Shown: positions 9,193-21,255, numbered from the stretch's first letter. The stretch: 64,000 nucleotides of DNA from Misgurnus anguillicaudatus (GCF_027580225.2 NC_073358.2:32204501-32268500); one strand, 5' to 3'. The notes: generated by a model from the sequence alone, not told the origin. Made by a program: numbers and translations.

Positions 9193-10676
9193 CAGGGCCG
9201 GCCCTGGGCATAGGCGGAATAGGCAAATGCTAAGGGCGCCGCCGACCCCTTGGGGCGTCCGTGCGCCCAAATTATTATTTTTTTTATATATGTATATAAA
9301 CATTTAACTATAAATATTTAATTTTGCACAAGAAAACAGCAGTTATTAATGAATTATTAGTAGCATATAAAAGCTATAATTTCGTTATTTTACTAATCCA
9401 ACGAATGACTCCTTCCAATAGATTGCACGTAAATATCTGTGCATAGTGCCATCACGCGTCTTCAGCACCGCGGGGAGCAGCCAGCACTCCAATGTGCAGC
9501 TTATTAATACCAGATAAAGTTGGTATTTCTGTCCAGAAACATTGAAATTTAAACATGGTCCGTGTAACGTAATTTAAATCCCGTGTCTCGGTCTGATTGA
9601 TGTTTCCGTTTTCTTGTTCTTGACATTCGCTGAATTCTGGGTTTATATTTTAAACTGCCGCTTCAGTGACAATAGCCTCTTTCACACAGTAATTCTGGTA
9701 AATTACCATGAATTTACCAGAATGAATTTACCAGTAAATACTAAAAAGTGCTGTTCACACATGCAGTGACGTTCCGTCTTTTTACCAGTAAGACATCATT
9801 CACACATCAGTATCAAAATACCGGTAAACTCGCAGAGAAAGCGGAAGTTACCTGTGGCGTGCGGCCGGCGAGCTCCGTCCGTGTCGTATTTGTAAACGGC
9901 GGGTTATGACTTAATATCCACGGTCCGTATTTTGTTGTTTTCACATCTGTGGCAAACGGTCGCGAAGTTGCTCGTGACCAAACAACATTGCGTTAGGCGG
10001 CGTCAAACGGAACCTGCGCGTTTGCACATTAGGCTTCACAGATGGTGTGCTAAGGACGTCGGCAATTTGGCAATTAGATGGTAAGCTGTTTTAAACAACT
10101 TTGGTGAAGAAATGTGGACGTTAACTTCAGTTGTGCTCGACTTTTAAGCAACATGTGTGTGGAAACGTCCGTAAACAGTCTGGGGGAAACCGCGTCACCT
10201 GTATAAAAAACTTTCTGATTGGCCCGATCTGTCAGCGCGGTCTGACGTCGTCCGTTCTAAATGCCGGTAATGCTATATTTTTCGTTCACACACAGCGCTT
10301 ACCGGTAAATTACCATTAATCTTACAACCTGTCTTACTGGTAAATTGGGAGCACTGATTTACCGGAAAGGTTTTGTTCACACATGACATGTTAACTGCAA
10401 TTTACCAGTAAATTACCAGTAAAGACTGTATGTGTGAAAGGGACTAATGTCAAGATCAAATGCCTGAGTGACAGGGTATTGTGTGTATGTGTGCGTGCGT
10501 GCGTGTGTTTTGTGTGTGTTTCCAAAATATTTTCAAAATTAAGAAAAACTAGACAAAGCTGTGCATTTTTTTTTCTGTGTAAGTTTATGAACAAAATGAT
10601 TGGAACCCAATTGTGATTCTAAAGGGCACCAGGTGAAATCTTGCCTAGGGCAGCAAATTGGCCAGGGCCGGCCCTG
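9193..10676. mobile_element. hAT-like non-autonomous element with perfect 8-bp TSD
   Basis: Both ends are the palindrome CAGGGCCGGCCCTG. The flanking 8 bases CCTTAAAG are repeated exactly at 9185-9192 and 10,677-10,684. There is no transposase frame. It is inserted into the TTAA MITE and itself carries a further insertion (9675-10,444). Confidence 0.85.
9675..10444. mobile_element. 770-bp MITE nested in the hAT-like element
   Basis: The ends are inverted (CTTTCACACA at left, TGTGTGAAAG at right) and each is followed by ATTTACCAGTAAATT-type subterminal repeats. TA flanks both sides (9673-9674, 10,445-10,446), pointing to a TA target. No coding potential. Confidence 0.7.
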
Positions 10677-11015
10677 CCTTAAAGGACATTTTTTTGACTA
10701 AGTTGTCACTGACGATGACATGTTTGTCTAGTGGCGGGTATACTGTAGCTTCTCTATGTGCTTCACCACTAGATGCCGCTTAAAATTTACACACTGCACC
10801 TTTAACACATCTTGTGTTGCCCATTTTATTCATTTGAACTCAAAATCAACACATAATGTGAAAAAAATGATAACACAAAACATTTAAAATTAACACATCC
10901 TTTCTTAGAGTGTTGTAAGTATAAAAAAATAACTTTATAAAATGTAAACGGGTGCATTTTTGTATTTCTATAAACGACCCAAATACATAAAAGTTACATA
11001 AAATAACCTTTCATG

Positions 11016-11471
11016 CAGTGGGGGCTGTTGACTGCTTTTCAAGGGGTGCAAATTTAAAATATGTGTTCAGAGTGTCATGTGTGTTGCTCCTGTTTTCAAA
11101 ATATGTTTTTGTTGCGTCATGTAAACCATGTGCATCACGTGTTTTGTCAAAATAAGTGCTCGCTGCACATGCGTCAAATCCATTTATGATAAAAGAGACG
11201 CTCACGTTCACAAAATATACACGCAAGACACTCCCTTAACAGTAAGCTTTGATTATGCATGAGGTTATGCGAGTATCTGGCAAAAATTGATCAAAAACCC
11301 TTTAGACACGCAGCAAGCACTTATTTTGTCAAAACACGCAATGCACATAGGTTCACTTGATGTGGCAAACACATATTTTGAAATGACGAACCACACACAT
11401 GAAGGGCTATACATGTTGTGACCAACTTCGCATCCTGTGCCCTCGAAAAAAGAAGTCACCGGCCGCCACTG
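11016..11471. mobile_element. hAT-like MITE, copy 1 (CAGTGGSGG family)
   Basis: Ends CAGTGGGGG and CCGCCACTG, with a perfect 8-bp duplication CTTTCATG at 11,008-11,015 and 11,472-11,479. The interior is a rough palindrome (CAAAATATGTGTT and AACACATATTTTG). Related copies lie at 17,747 and 24,903. Confidence 0.85.
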
Positions 11472-11479
11472 CTTTCATG

Positions 11480-13590
11480 TTCTTTGTAATTTTTACAAAC
11501 AAAATCTTTTTTTATCTTTTTACTTAAAGAAATAGTTGACACTTGCACTGACCACAGAGACCTTTCCAGTAAGTAAAAATAATGAGCAAACAACACTCAC
11601 TGGTTTTAATGGTGCATTCTGGGAATTTCTAGGGAGTGACAGTTGCACTGAAATTATTTTGAGAATGGGACAGCCCAAGAAATAACTACGGAAACAGTGT
11701 GCAAGAATATATGGCTGACATAAGTATGTACATCAATGATACAGAACTGCACCTTAAAAAGTGTGCTTGCAGTTAACTTTGAGAAACTGTTCCTGATATG
11801 ACCCTTAAACCGTTAATTTAGATTCTACTAATTCAGACTCTCCTTTGCAGGTTACCTGACAAACCATTTTAATAGCGCAGTGTAAGTTATTTAACTGTGA
11901 CATTTTTTACATTTGTGTTATATTAAAGGTCAAATCCAGGCTTGAGATAAGGGCATGTCACACATTTTTTTATTAAATGGAGTTTTAGACAGGAGCTCCT
12001 GTGTAAATCCTATTAGCTTGCCACGGGGAACAAGCACACTTCAAGTTTAATACATTTTCAAGCCAGAGAAACAGCGCTATTATTAATCATAACCAACACT
12101 GTTACTGTCAACATAGCTGACTATAGAGGCAAAATACCACACATTAGTGTTACCAGATGCTCTCAGAAATTTGGGAACTAAACATTTAACTAGAAGTCAG
12201 GAGAGAACAATCCAGACGACTGATGGTCAGCAGCTACATTCTAAAAATGTCTGGGTTTAGGCATGCTGGGTAAATATTAGACAGAACAAATGCTAAATGT
12301 TGGGTTAAAACAACCCAGCATTTGATCAATTTTAAACCAGAGATGTGTTCTGTCCAATATTTACCTAGCATGATTTAAAAATAACCCAACTATTTTCAGA
12401 GTTTAGGTCCAGACAAATTTGATGTTACATAATTCATTTTCAAAAGATTGTATTATTCATTTAATATGGGCTGGTTGGTAAAATAAAGTGCTTTAACTGT
12501 GCGTGTGTAAGTGCAGACATCAGCCGGCAGTTAAACCAAATTTGCCTCTCTCAAAACGCTTTCAATTCCCTCACATATTTATGACTACAACACAAACACA
12601 TTAAGTTCCCTGCAGCTAGCAGAGCATTACACCTCTAAACCCGAGGAACATTTCAGTGCACAATTCAACCAATTAAAGGGTAACACTGTCTTTATGGTGG
12701 CGAAAAGATGAATCGCTCTTGAAATACCCCTCACGAAGAGGTCTTTCCTGGGGACTGCCAAATTAATCTCCCCCTAATTTCGATCCATGCCAGGGAGCTC
12801 ATCTGCTCTGTTCCTGCGTGCCATGAATCAAGCATTTGTGACTTGCATACTGAAGAAGCTTCCCTCAGGCGGCTTTCTCGTGGTAATCCCTGACAATCGT
12901 CTGCTTCCTAAAAAAAGTCACATTTAGCCTGATTTTTTTGGCTGGTTATGACTCATGCTAGAGACGGCATTGTCTTTGTTTTGAGAGAGCGACTGGACTG
13001 CCAACATCTGACCTTCAAAGATATAAAGAGCCTATGAAAGTGTATTGGTCCAAGCTGAAAAAAATTTGGTCATGATGCCTCTGTGGCAATTGATCTGTTT
13101 TCCCAAATGAATGAGAATAAAGGAATTGAGAAAGGTGGATGTAGATAAAATCATAAAGAGTGTTGTGTGAATAATTTGTTTTGTATTAAAGCTAAAACTG
13201 TGTGGGGATTTCCAGTTTCCAGCATGCTATGCATGAGACTGAATAATGAGAGTAAACATAAAATGAGAGTAAAAAATAAAATAACTGTTAACTGACTTAT
13301 TAATGTTTAGTATGTTGTTAGTATTTAAAATAGTTTCTGTTTTGATGTTGGGTTTTTAAACGGTTACCAGAAGAGTAGAGCATTTGCTTAGGATGGATGA
13401 AGACAGTCTCATTGACATTTATTTAGTGTTGTTTTGATCAGTAAGCATTGACGAGTTATCTCGTCAGTTAAGGGAAAACGCTCTACTGTCAATGACGCGA
13501 ATATCCGGCTTTCCGCAATACCGCTATTATCCATCAGGTGGCGCACTTCCGCAACTTTTACAACCCGGAAGTAACGCCTCACGTGAAAGA
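11480..13590. other. gene-free DNA; AACCCAGC repeat and a possible conserved island
   Basis: No coding exon recognised. Around 12,255-12,405 there is an inverted repeat of the ATGCTGGGTAAATATT / AACCCAGCAT type that recurs near 23,730 and 27,065. Bases 12,690-13,000 are GC-balanced, free of the repeats seen elsewhere and without frames. They could be a conserved non-coding element, but that is inference only. Confidence 0.4.
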
Positions 13591-13595
13591 GAAAT

Positions 13596-14017
13596 GCTGC
13601 GTCCGAAACCGCCTACTACATACTATATAGTACGCGAAAAACAGTAGGCGAGGCGAGTAGTATGTCCGAATACATAGTATTCGAAAAACAGTATGCGAAA
13701 AGTACCCGGATGACCTACTACTTCCGGTTAGATTTTGCAGTGTGCATACGATGGACGCTTCACTATCCCATGATGCCCCGGACAAGGAGTTATCCAACGA
13801 AGAAGAAGAGGCACGCGGCTGTTTTCGCGCTGAAATGACATGACGTGATGACGACGTATGTCACGTGATGTAGCAAACATGGCGGATGTAGTACGTCCGA
13901 ATCTCATTCATACTACCAGGATTCATACTATACAGTACCTACTGTTTTATTGCCAAGTAAGTAGGTACTTCATCTAATTCAGTACCTACTATACAGTATG
14001 CGGTTTCGGACGCAGCC
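13596..14017. mobile_element. MITE with GGCTGCGTCCGAAACCGC ends
   Basis: Left end GCTGCGTCCGAAACCGCCTACT, right end the inverse (AGTATGCGGTTTCGGACGCAGCC), with long AT-rich subterminal TACTATA/TATAGTA motifs. About 420 bp, no coding frame. The target duplication is unclear. Confidence 0.75.
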
Positions 14018-14759
14018 ATAGAACTCCTTGTATGTTTAGATCGCTCTGCATCTGATCTCTATCAAAAGTCCTTCGCAAAAATGGAATTATCTCAGCTTTT
14101 TGCTCAAAATTTTGTGTTTTTGAAGAAACCTACCCATATTTGAGAGGTCATAAAAAGAGAACTAATGAAGGTAGGATAAAGTTTTTTTATGGGTCTGTTC
14201 TTTCATTTGATGTATTGTATGTTTATATATTTAAAGAAGAACATTTGGAAACCGTTAAACTTTTGTGAAAATCATGAAAAATGCTGGCTAGCAACTTTTT
14301 AAAAAACAAACGCTGGCGGGGAAAAAGGTTAAGTGTAAATGCCTTCATTTAAAAGCATTTACATTGGAAATGTTTATGCCATAATCAGCTTTCAGTTGAG
14401 TGTTAGTTATGGTCAGCTTGCTAATGTGTGCTTTTGCTGTATAATAACTTTATATTTCAAAATTTTTGTGGAACTAGAATGATTATATAATAGCAGCATT
14501 GCTGAATTTAATTCTTTTTACTCAGATTAACTAAATTTAATTGCGCTAAGGTAGCTAAAAACTATTGAGTAAGTTCAACAAAATTCATATCTAAATTTAG
14601 GTCATTTAATCGCATGCAACCACTTTTTCAGTGCATGATGTTTTACGTTCAAACATGAAAGTCTGGAACCAACATGTTGTGCAGAATTATTGACAAGTAA
14701 AGCTGGATACAGTTTATTGCTAGTGCTATCATTAATTTGCATTTATTAAATCTTATTAC

Positions 14760-14912
14760 AGTTGTGGGCAGATATCACTGCAGCGCCCAGAGAGCAATTG
14801 GGGGAAATGTGCCTTGCTCAAAGGCACCTCAGTTGCAACCTGTCAGCCATAAGACTTTAACAGATGCAGGTTACAAGCCTGCATGACTCTCTAACCATTA
14901 CGACTGTCCCGT
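14760..14912 (-). repeat. tRNA-derived SINE (V-SINE-like), old
   Basis: On the minus strand a tRNA-like head (TAATGGTTAGAGAGTCATGC, then GGCTTGTAACC) is followed by the segment GAGCAAGGCACATTTCCCCC and TCTCTGGGCGCTGCAGTG that is common in fish SINEs. Too diverged to be a tRNA gene. Confidence 0.6.
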
Positions 14913-15301
14913 GCTTATGCTAAAAGTCAGCATTGCTATTTATGAGAGTGATTCTGACAATTAAATGCTGACCAGAGTCACTTGTTAATGAGTCTTATGT
15001 AATAATACCATATTGTTAATTTAATTATCATGCTTAAAGATGGTTATTATTCCCCTATTTATAATTATCTTTTTTTATTTATTTCTTTTATTCAGTAATG
15101 GTTCTGTAAAAAAATGCAAATCTTCTTTGCATGTTCAGCTTATTCAGCGATCTATAAATCTTTATTTATTTAACCCTCATAAGCCCTGATTTTCCTGTTT
15201 ACATTAGAGGTCCGCGGGGTCAAAATGACCCCAGAAATTGAATTGAGTGATTACAAAAAATATACAGTATACATTTTAATGATACAAATAATATATATAT
15301 A

Positions 15302-16846
15302 CAGTTGAAAGAAAAAGTATCTGAGCCCTTTGGGCTTACTTGGATTTCTTCATAAATTGGTCATAAAATGTGTTCTGATCTTCATCTAAGTCACAACAAT
15401 AGAGAAACACAGTCTGCTTAAACTAATACCGCACAAACATTACATTCATAGTGCAGGGTGGAAAAAGTATGTGAAACCCTAGGCTAAGGACTTCTCCAAG
15501 AGCTATTTGGAGCCAGGAGTCAGCCAACCTGGGGTCCAATCAATGTGATGAGATTGTTGATTAAAGCTGCCCTGTCCAATAAAAAACACACATCAGTTTT
15601 GAGTTTGCTGTTCTGAAGAAGCATTGACTGATGTGAACCATGCCTCGCACAAAAGAGCTCTCAGAAGACCTACTATCAAGAATTGTTGACTTACATAAAG
15701 CTGGAAAGGGCTACAAAAGTATATCTAAAAGCCTTGATGTCCATGTGTCCACGGTAAGACAGATTGTCTACAAATGGAGAAAGTTCAGCACTGTTGCTAC
15801 ACTCCAGTGGTCGTCCTGTAAAGATGACTGCAAGAGCACAGCGCAGAATGCTCAATGAGGTGAAGAAGAATCCTAGAGTGTCAGCTAAAGACTTACAGAA
15901 ATCTCTGGCACATACTAACATTTTTGTTGACAAATCTACAATAAGGAAACATTAAACAAGAATGGACTTCATGGGAGGACACCACGGAGGAAGCCACTGC
16001 TGTCCAAAAAAAAAAACATTGCAGCACGTTTGAAGTTTGCAAAAGAGCACCTGGATGTTTCACAGCACTACTGGCAAAACATTCTGTGGACAGATGAAAC
16101 CAAAATTGTGTTGTTTGGAAAGAACACACAAAGCTATGTGTGGAGAACAAAAGGCACAGCACACCAACATCAAAACCTCATCCAAACTGTGAAATATGGT
16201 GGATCATGGTTTGGGGCTGCTTTGCTGCCTCAGGCCCTGGACGGTGTACTGTCATCGATGGAAAAATGAATTTCAAAGTTTATCAAGACATTTTGCAGGA
16301 AAACTTAAGACCATCTGTCCGCCAACTGAAGCTTAACAGAGGATGGACGATGCAACAGAACAACGACCCAAAGCATTGAAGTAAATCAACAACAGAATGG
16401 CTTCAACAGAAGAAAATACTCCTGACCTCAACCCGATTGAGATGCTGTGGCATGACCTCAAGAGAGCGATTCACACCTGACATCCCAAGAATATTGCTGA
16501 ACTGAAACACTTTTGTAAAGAGGAATGGTCCAAAATTTCTCCTGACCGTTGTGCAGGTCTGATCTGCAACTATAGGAAATGTTTGGTTGAGGTTATTGCT
16601 GCCAAAGGAGGGTCAACCAGTTATTAAACCCAAAGGTTCACATACTTTTTCCACCCTGCACTATGAATGTTTACATGTTGTGTTCAATAAAAACATGAAA
16701 ACGTACAATGTTTGTGCAATATTATTTTAAGCAGACTGTGTTTCTCTATTGTTGTGACTTAGATGAAGATCAGAACACATTTTATGACCAATTTATGTAG
16801 AAATCCAAGTAAGCCCAAAGGGTTCACATACTTTTTCTTTCAACTG
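15302..16846 (+). mobile_element. Tc1/mariner element with degraded transposase
   Basis: Inverted ends CAGTTGAAAGAAAAAGTAT and ATACTTTTTCTTTCAACTG with TA on both sides (15,300-15,301; 16,847-16,848). Subterminal blocks (AAGTAAGCCCAAAGG, GTGCAGGGTGGAAAAAGTAT) are repeated in inverse at the other end, as in the IR/DR type of fish Tc1 elements. Full length for the family (about 1.5 kb), but its gene is dead. Confidence 0.92.
15640..16627 (+). pseudogene. Tc1-like transposase, frameshifted
   Basis: Begins with a good ATG and the paired helix-turn-helix start [20 protein letters not shown]. It then changes frame near 15,800, meets a stop near 15,955, resumes in another frame with the first catalytic segment ILWTDETKIV, and shifts again near 16,190 before the second segment (QQNNDPKH; the usual DND aspartates are damaged). 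The DLNPIE segment holding the third acidic residue is in yet another frame. The end GGSTSY at 16,627 is the family terminus. At least three frame changes and several stops, so inactive. Confidence 0.88.
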
Positions 16847-17560
16847 TATACTTTACTGCATCTATACATTGATGCTGCTTTGGGAGATATGAAGTACTTT
16901 TGTACCTGTTTACCACTATCTCACATTTACCACAACATTTCACATAAATTATGATCTAAATTTGATTTAAATTGTTTAAGATATTGATCTAGATGTTATG
17001 TGTTGAATTTGCCCATCTGCCAACGCACCTGTGTGGCATTATAGCACCACTTTACGTCTTTGTTCTGCATCTGTGGCTGTTTTTTTGCCAAATTCTATTT
17101 AAAAAAATGTTCTCTGTCATACCTTTGTGTGTTTGTTTGTGTCTGTGTGATTGAGCATGTCTTTTCTCTATTGCATTTGTGCTTTAGTAGGAGGCCTTGT
17201 TTTGTTAAAATTCTCAGATTTATTCTGGATGCATTGATTTTTTTTGACAAATAAAAAGGATGTTTTTTGCATTTCCCACTTTTCAATTGAGGAAATTTTT
17301 TTAACTAAAGAAAAGTGGCTTGGGGGTCAATTTTACCCAAATGGACTTATAAGGGTTAAATATAAACCATATTTGTATATTAATTGTTTAATTTATTTCA
17401 ATTTAAACAATATATGATAAAAATGATATAAAATCTGATTTATGATAAAAATTCAGATTTAAAAACTAGAACATAATTAGGTACAACAACAAAGATTGTC
17501 TTCAAGCACACATTTAAATGTAATCCAATACCGCATTAATATAGTTTACCGTGATGTAAG

Positions 17561-18541
17561 CAGGCCTGGATTAACACAATGAAGTGCCCTAGGGTGACCA
17601 CATTTGAAGTAACCCGCCCACGGCAATTTAAAAGGTCTTTTTTACTAGAAGCACTGTAGCCCCTGACTGAAATATTTAGGAGCGCAAGCATACAATTTAG
17701 GGCCACACCTTAATTTAGCAATGCCATGCAATTATTCACATTTTTTCAGTGGCGGCCAGTGATTTCTTTTTTCGAGGGCGCTCACAACATGTATGTAGCC
17801 CGTCATGTGTGTGGTTGGTAATTTCAAAATATGTATATCTGCGTTTGCCAGATAGTCGCATAATCTCATGCGTAATCAGAGTTTACTGTTAATGGAGTGT
17901 CTTGCGTGTATTTTGTAAAGTGAGCGTCTCTTTTATCATAAACAGTTTTGATGTGTGTGCAGCAGGCATTGATTTTGACAAAACACGTGATGCACATGGT
18001 TCACATGACGCAAAAACACATATTTTGAAAACAAAAGCAACACACATGACGCTCCGAATACCGCCACTGCATTTTTCTCCAAAATAACTTTACTGACAAA
18101 TACTTTGATTATAAATACTTAACTCTATATGTACAATTGATCAAATTTAGGAAATAGGAAGTTGTGAACCAAAAGAATCTTACAACCCCCTTGACTAATT
18201 TAGCCATAAGATACCCCAAAAGACTCAACAAAGGGTATCCTACAACATACAGCATCATCAAAATATACAGTAGATGTCTTTTAAATTAGCCATAGAGATT
18301 CCCTATGCTGATCTTAGTTCAGCAGCTACCACCACTGCACACTTGTGGGCTAGAGATCTACTCGTCTTTTAACATGAAAAAACAACTAGAAGAAATTTCA
18401 AATATGCAGGTAGCACATGCACGAGTATTTGTAAAAATGCTTGCCCTGTCTCAAAAACTTGGTCGCAGTCTGGAGCCCTTGGTGCCGTCCTATTGGCTGG
18501 CACCCCAGGGCACTTGCCTAAACCCGTCTATGGATAATCTG
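17561..18541. mobile_element. hAT-like element with a second hAT MITE nested inside
   Basis: Left end CAGGCCTGGATTAACAC, right end GGATAATCTG (eroded). The 8 bases GATGTAAG occur exactly at 17,553-17,560 and 18,542-18,549. The subterminal AAGTGCCCTAGG is matched by GGGCACTTGCC near the right end. No intact transposase. Confidence 0.7.
17747..18069. mobile_element. hAT-like MITE, copy 2 (CAGTGGCGG family)
   Basis: Ends CAGTGGCGGCC and CCGCCACTG; 8-bp duplication CATTTTTT/CATTTTTC on the two sides. Inverted relative to copy 1 and lying inside the hAT-like element 17,561-18,541. Confidence 0.8.
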
Positions 18542-18817
18542 GATGTAAGTCCCACAAGTTAGGCGTGAAATGAAAAATTGGTACTGTAATATGCCAACAT
18601 GTTACACAATGCCCCAACAGAGCAAACATTTTGCAGATCAGACTTTAAAAGAGGGGGGAGCTACAAACTACTAGAAATGACATTCGAAGACCCTTAACAC
18701 AACCTTAGTGTTTTATGGTGAATAGTTTGGGCTTTAGCCACTAAGGGAAATTTTGCCAAAGTCAAAAGGCAGTAAATTGAAAATTAGTTATGGGACATTC
18801 AAGACCTCCTTTATCAT

Positions 18818-19085
18818 CCCTACTTAAAAATCCAGCAAAGACCATAAGCTGCTAGATGGTTTTAGCTGGTCTAAGTTGGTCCTTCCAGCCTGGCAAAGGT
18901 CAAGCTGGTGGGTCAGCTGGTCTTCCAGCATGACCAGCAAAGTCCAGCTAGACCAGCTTAAAAAGTGACCAAAACACAGCTAGACCAGCTTGCTACACCA
19001 GCAATACCAGCAAAAATCAAACTGGGAGACAAGCTAAAACCATCTCACCAGCTTATACTGGTCTTAGCTGGATTTTTCAGTAGGG
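18818..19085. mobile_element. CCAGC/GCTGG-rich MITE
   Basis: Inverted ends CCCTACT-AAAAATCCAGC and GCTGGATTTTTCAGTAGGG. The interior is almost wholly built of CCAGC and GCTGG words, able to form many hairpins. Target site unclear. Confidence 0.75.
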
Positions 19086-20040
19086 ATGTGGATAAATATC
19101 TTAAGTCAATTCCTTTGTTTTTCGACAAAATAACTATCAAGAAGAAAATAATAGACAACAAAAAGTCACTAAAAAGTCTCACACTCTGGCGAGTTAAAGT
19201 CTTTTGCCTTTGTACTGTAGGGCAAAGTTGTTTTCTGAAATATGAAAAGCAGAGACCAGCATAATACAATATTGACTTTCTGTTTTGATTTTTTAGTTAC
19301 CTTTAGACTGGGAAGGACATATAATAAAAAGGAGAAAATCACGTAGCATATTAAAAACAAATTAATTAGCGGACACGGTCATAGTGGAGTCTATTTTGAC
19401 CTTCACTTGATTAATTTAATGTCACAGACCATAACATTTCAATGGAAAGTTCAATGAAATGCTCTGCTTGTCCATGATATGCATGAAATGGATATAATGA
19501 GAACACTCCACTAAGACATTACCAGGTAAAATTACTTTAAATTACAATAAGCGACTTAAGGTTGGTGCTGGTAAAAGTCTAATTGCTTAAACAGTGTAAC
19601 AATCCAAAGAGCTCGGTCTGGCCGCTTGTGAATAAACCATGAGGTGTGTCCTCAGGGTAACCTTGCAGAAAACAATAATAGTCAGACTGCCTGTATAGAC
19701 TTCTCGCTGAGAAGGATGGGCTGCATCTCTTGAGACCATAGCAAGCATAATGGATTGTAGAGTACAATTTATGTATTGTGAAAAGTTGTAAGGCCACATT
19801 ATAGAGTACTGGAGTGCAATTTTCCTCTCTGCAAAGAGGAGTCCAACCACCTTGTTTTCTGACCACTGGGTCAAGGTTTTAGGTTGGGCTTTTGTGAAAT
19901 AAAGTATTTGTGCTAAAACCCAATGACCTATATGCTGCAGAAGTCGACAAATCTGAAAAATGTATTTAATTACATGTACACCCTTACAAGAGAAAAAGGG
20001 CTTCAGACTGCCACCAAATGGAGTGTGCCACTGAATTTTA
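19086..20040. other. gene-free DNA, no recognised element
   Basis: I see no exon, RNA gene or repeat family here. The open frames on the minus strand around 19,580-20,140 lack domains, composition bias or splice context, and I treat them as chance. Confidence 0.4.
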
Positions 20041-20300
20041 CATCCAGTCGCACATGTGCGACCATTAAATTTGACCTTTTTTTGTGATGTGACATTGAAT
20101 TTAAAACAACACATTGTACTTTCTGCATCTATCATCAAGGTATGTATTAGTAATACAGTGTATTACTTAGTAGAAATGTGACTATTTGGTTAGCATGTTG
20201 ATTTACGGTATGTGCCCCTAAATTTTCTGGTTGCACCCCTAAAATTTTCAGTTGGGGGTCACTGTGCTCCTAGTGAAAAAAGTTAATCTGGAGCCCTGAG
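20040..20300 (-). mobile_element. hAT terminal fragment
   Basis: Minus strand starts CAGGGCTCCAGATTAACTTT, followed by CACTAGGAGCACAGTGACCC, an end common to vertebrate hAT elements; the other end is missing. Confidence 0.55.
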
Positions 20301-21010
20301 AAATGAGTTACGAAACTATAATTTTAACTGCATCTTTGTTTAGACTACATATTTAGCTATTTTAGCTCAGGTGTTACTCCCTGAAAGTGTATGAAAATAA
20401 CATGGTTTTGCTATGATTACATTAGCAAGCAATTCAATTGCTATTTTTTTCTGTAGGGCTTTGAATCTATTCTTTCATTTAGTCTATTTTACAAAAACAT
20501 TTCTTTAAAACCTGAAGAGCTACAGGTTAGTGACATGGTATTGAACGTCAATGCATTTATTGAAAAATGCGTAAATGCACTGACCCACATTAATTCTAAA
20601 TCAAATGGGCTAAGTAAGAATTTTAAAGGACAAGTCACCTTGTGAGGGTGACCTGCGGACAATGATGCCGAAATTAATATAGCAAGCATCGCATAAAACC
20701 CGTTAATCAATTTCAGCTGACCTAATCTGTCAACGGAGTTACACAGAATCCTTTTAAAGGCAGGTAATTGAGTCTGCCTGAAAGGAAAGGTGTATCGAGG
20801 CATGAGGAGTCAGACCATACAGCAAACAATACAGTATTTCCAGCATTTTTTCAGCCAATTTTAGCTTCAAAACTATTTTAAAATTAATGGTTTTTACAGC
20901 ATACCCACCTGATTCCTTATCCAAACCTGTAAGGAAATCATATTAATTACTTGCGGAAATGTAAAATTAATTTACAGTTAAGTTCGCATTTGAAGATTTG
21001 TTGTATGCTA
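20301..21010. other. gene-free DNA with a possible conserved island
   Basis: Bases 20,520-20,800 contain homeodomain-like ATTAAT/TAAT words, no simple repeats and no family I can find elsewhere in the window, a look shared by fish conserved non-coding elements. No coding signal. Confidence 0.3.
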
Positions 21011-21205
21011 CACTGTAAAAAATTTGCTGTAATTATGCAGCTGGTTGCCAGTTACTTACTGTAGAAGATAAAGACTGAAAAGGTTTCATGTTCATTTAAC
21101 TGAACAAACGGTTGCCAGTAAATAACGTGAATGTAAAATCTACAGTAAGTTACTGGCAACCAGCTGCCAGTAATACTGTAATTTCTACATATTTTTTTTA
21201 CAGTG
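21011..21205. mobile_element. CACTGTAAAA MITE with TA target
   Basis: TA, CACTGTAAAAAATT ... TTTTTTTACAGTG, TA. Inner arms GGTTGCCAGTTACTTACTGTA and TACAGTAAGTTACTGGCAACC pair as a fold-back. Length 195 bp. Confidence 0.78.
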
Positions 21206-21255
21206 TACTTTACTCATACTCATTGTCATTTATGTGGATTATCTCTTGCACTTAA

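Larger units (their letters stand above)
8981..10801. mobile_element. TTAA-target MITE, interrupted by a hAT-like element
   Basis: Terminal inverted repeats AGGTGCAGTGTGTAA and TTACACACTGCACCT, flanked by TTAA on both sides (8977-8980, 10,802-10,805). The same family recurs at 24,423-24,774, 33,162-34,197 and in part at 57,463-59,688, with shared inner motifs (GAAATGCAATATA, TAGATGCCGCTAAAAT). Non-coding; TTAA duplication suggests piggyBac- or Kolobok-type mobilisation. Confidence 0.82.
15174..17355. mobile_element. piggyBac-like TTAA element, interrupted by a Tc1 element
   Basis: Ends CCCTCATAAGCCC and GGACTTATAAGGG inside TTAA (15,170-15,173; 17,356-17,359). The outer element keeps about 640 bases of its own; the rest is the Tc1 insertion 15,302-16,846. 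TTAACCCT ends are typical of piggyBac. No piggyBac transposase is present. Confidence 0.78.

Noticed and set aside
19579..20138. Overlapping minus-strand frames of 95 and 183 codons
   Set aside because: No homology I recognise, no splice or promoter context, chance length in AT-balanced DNA.
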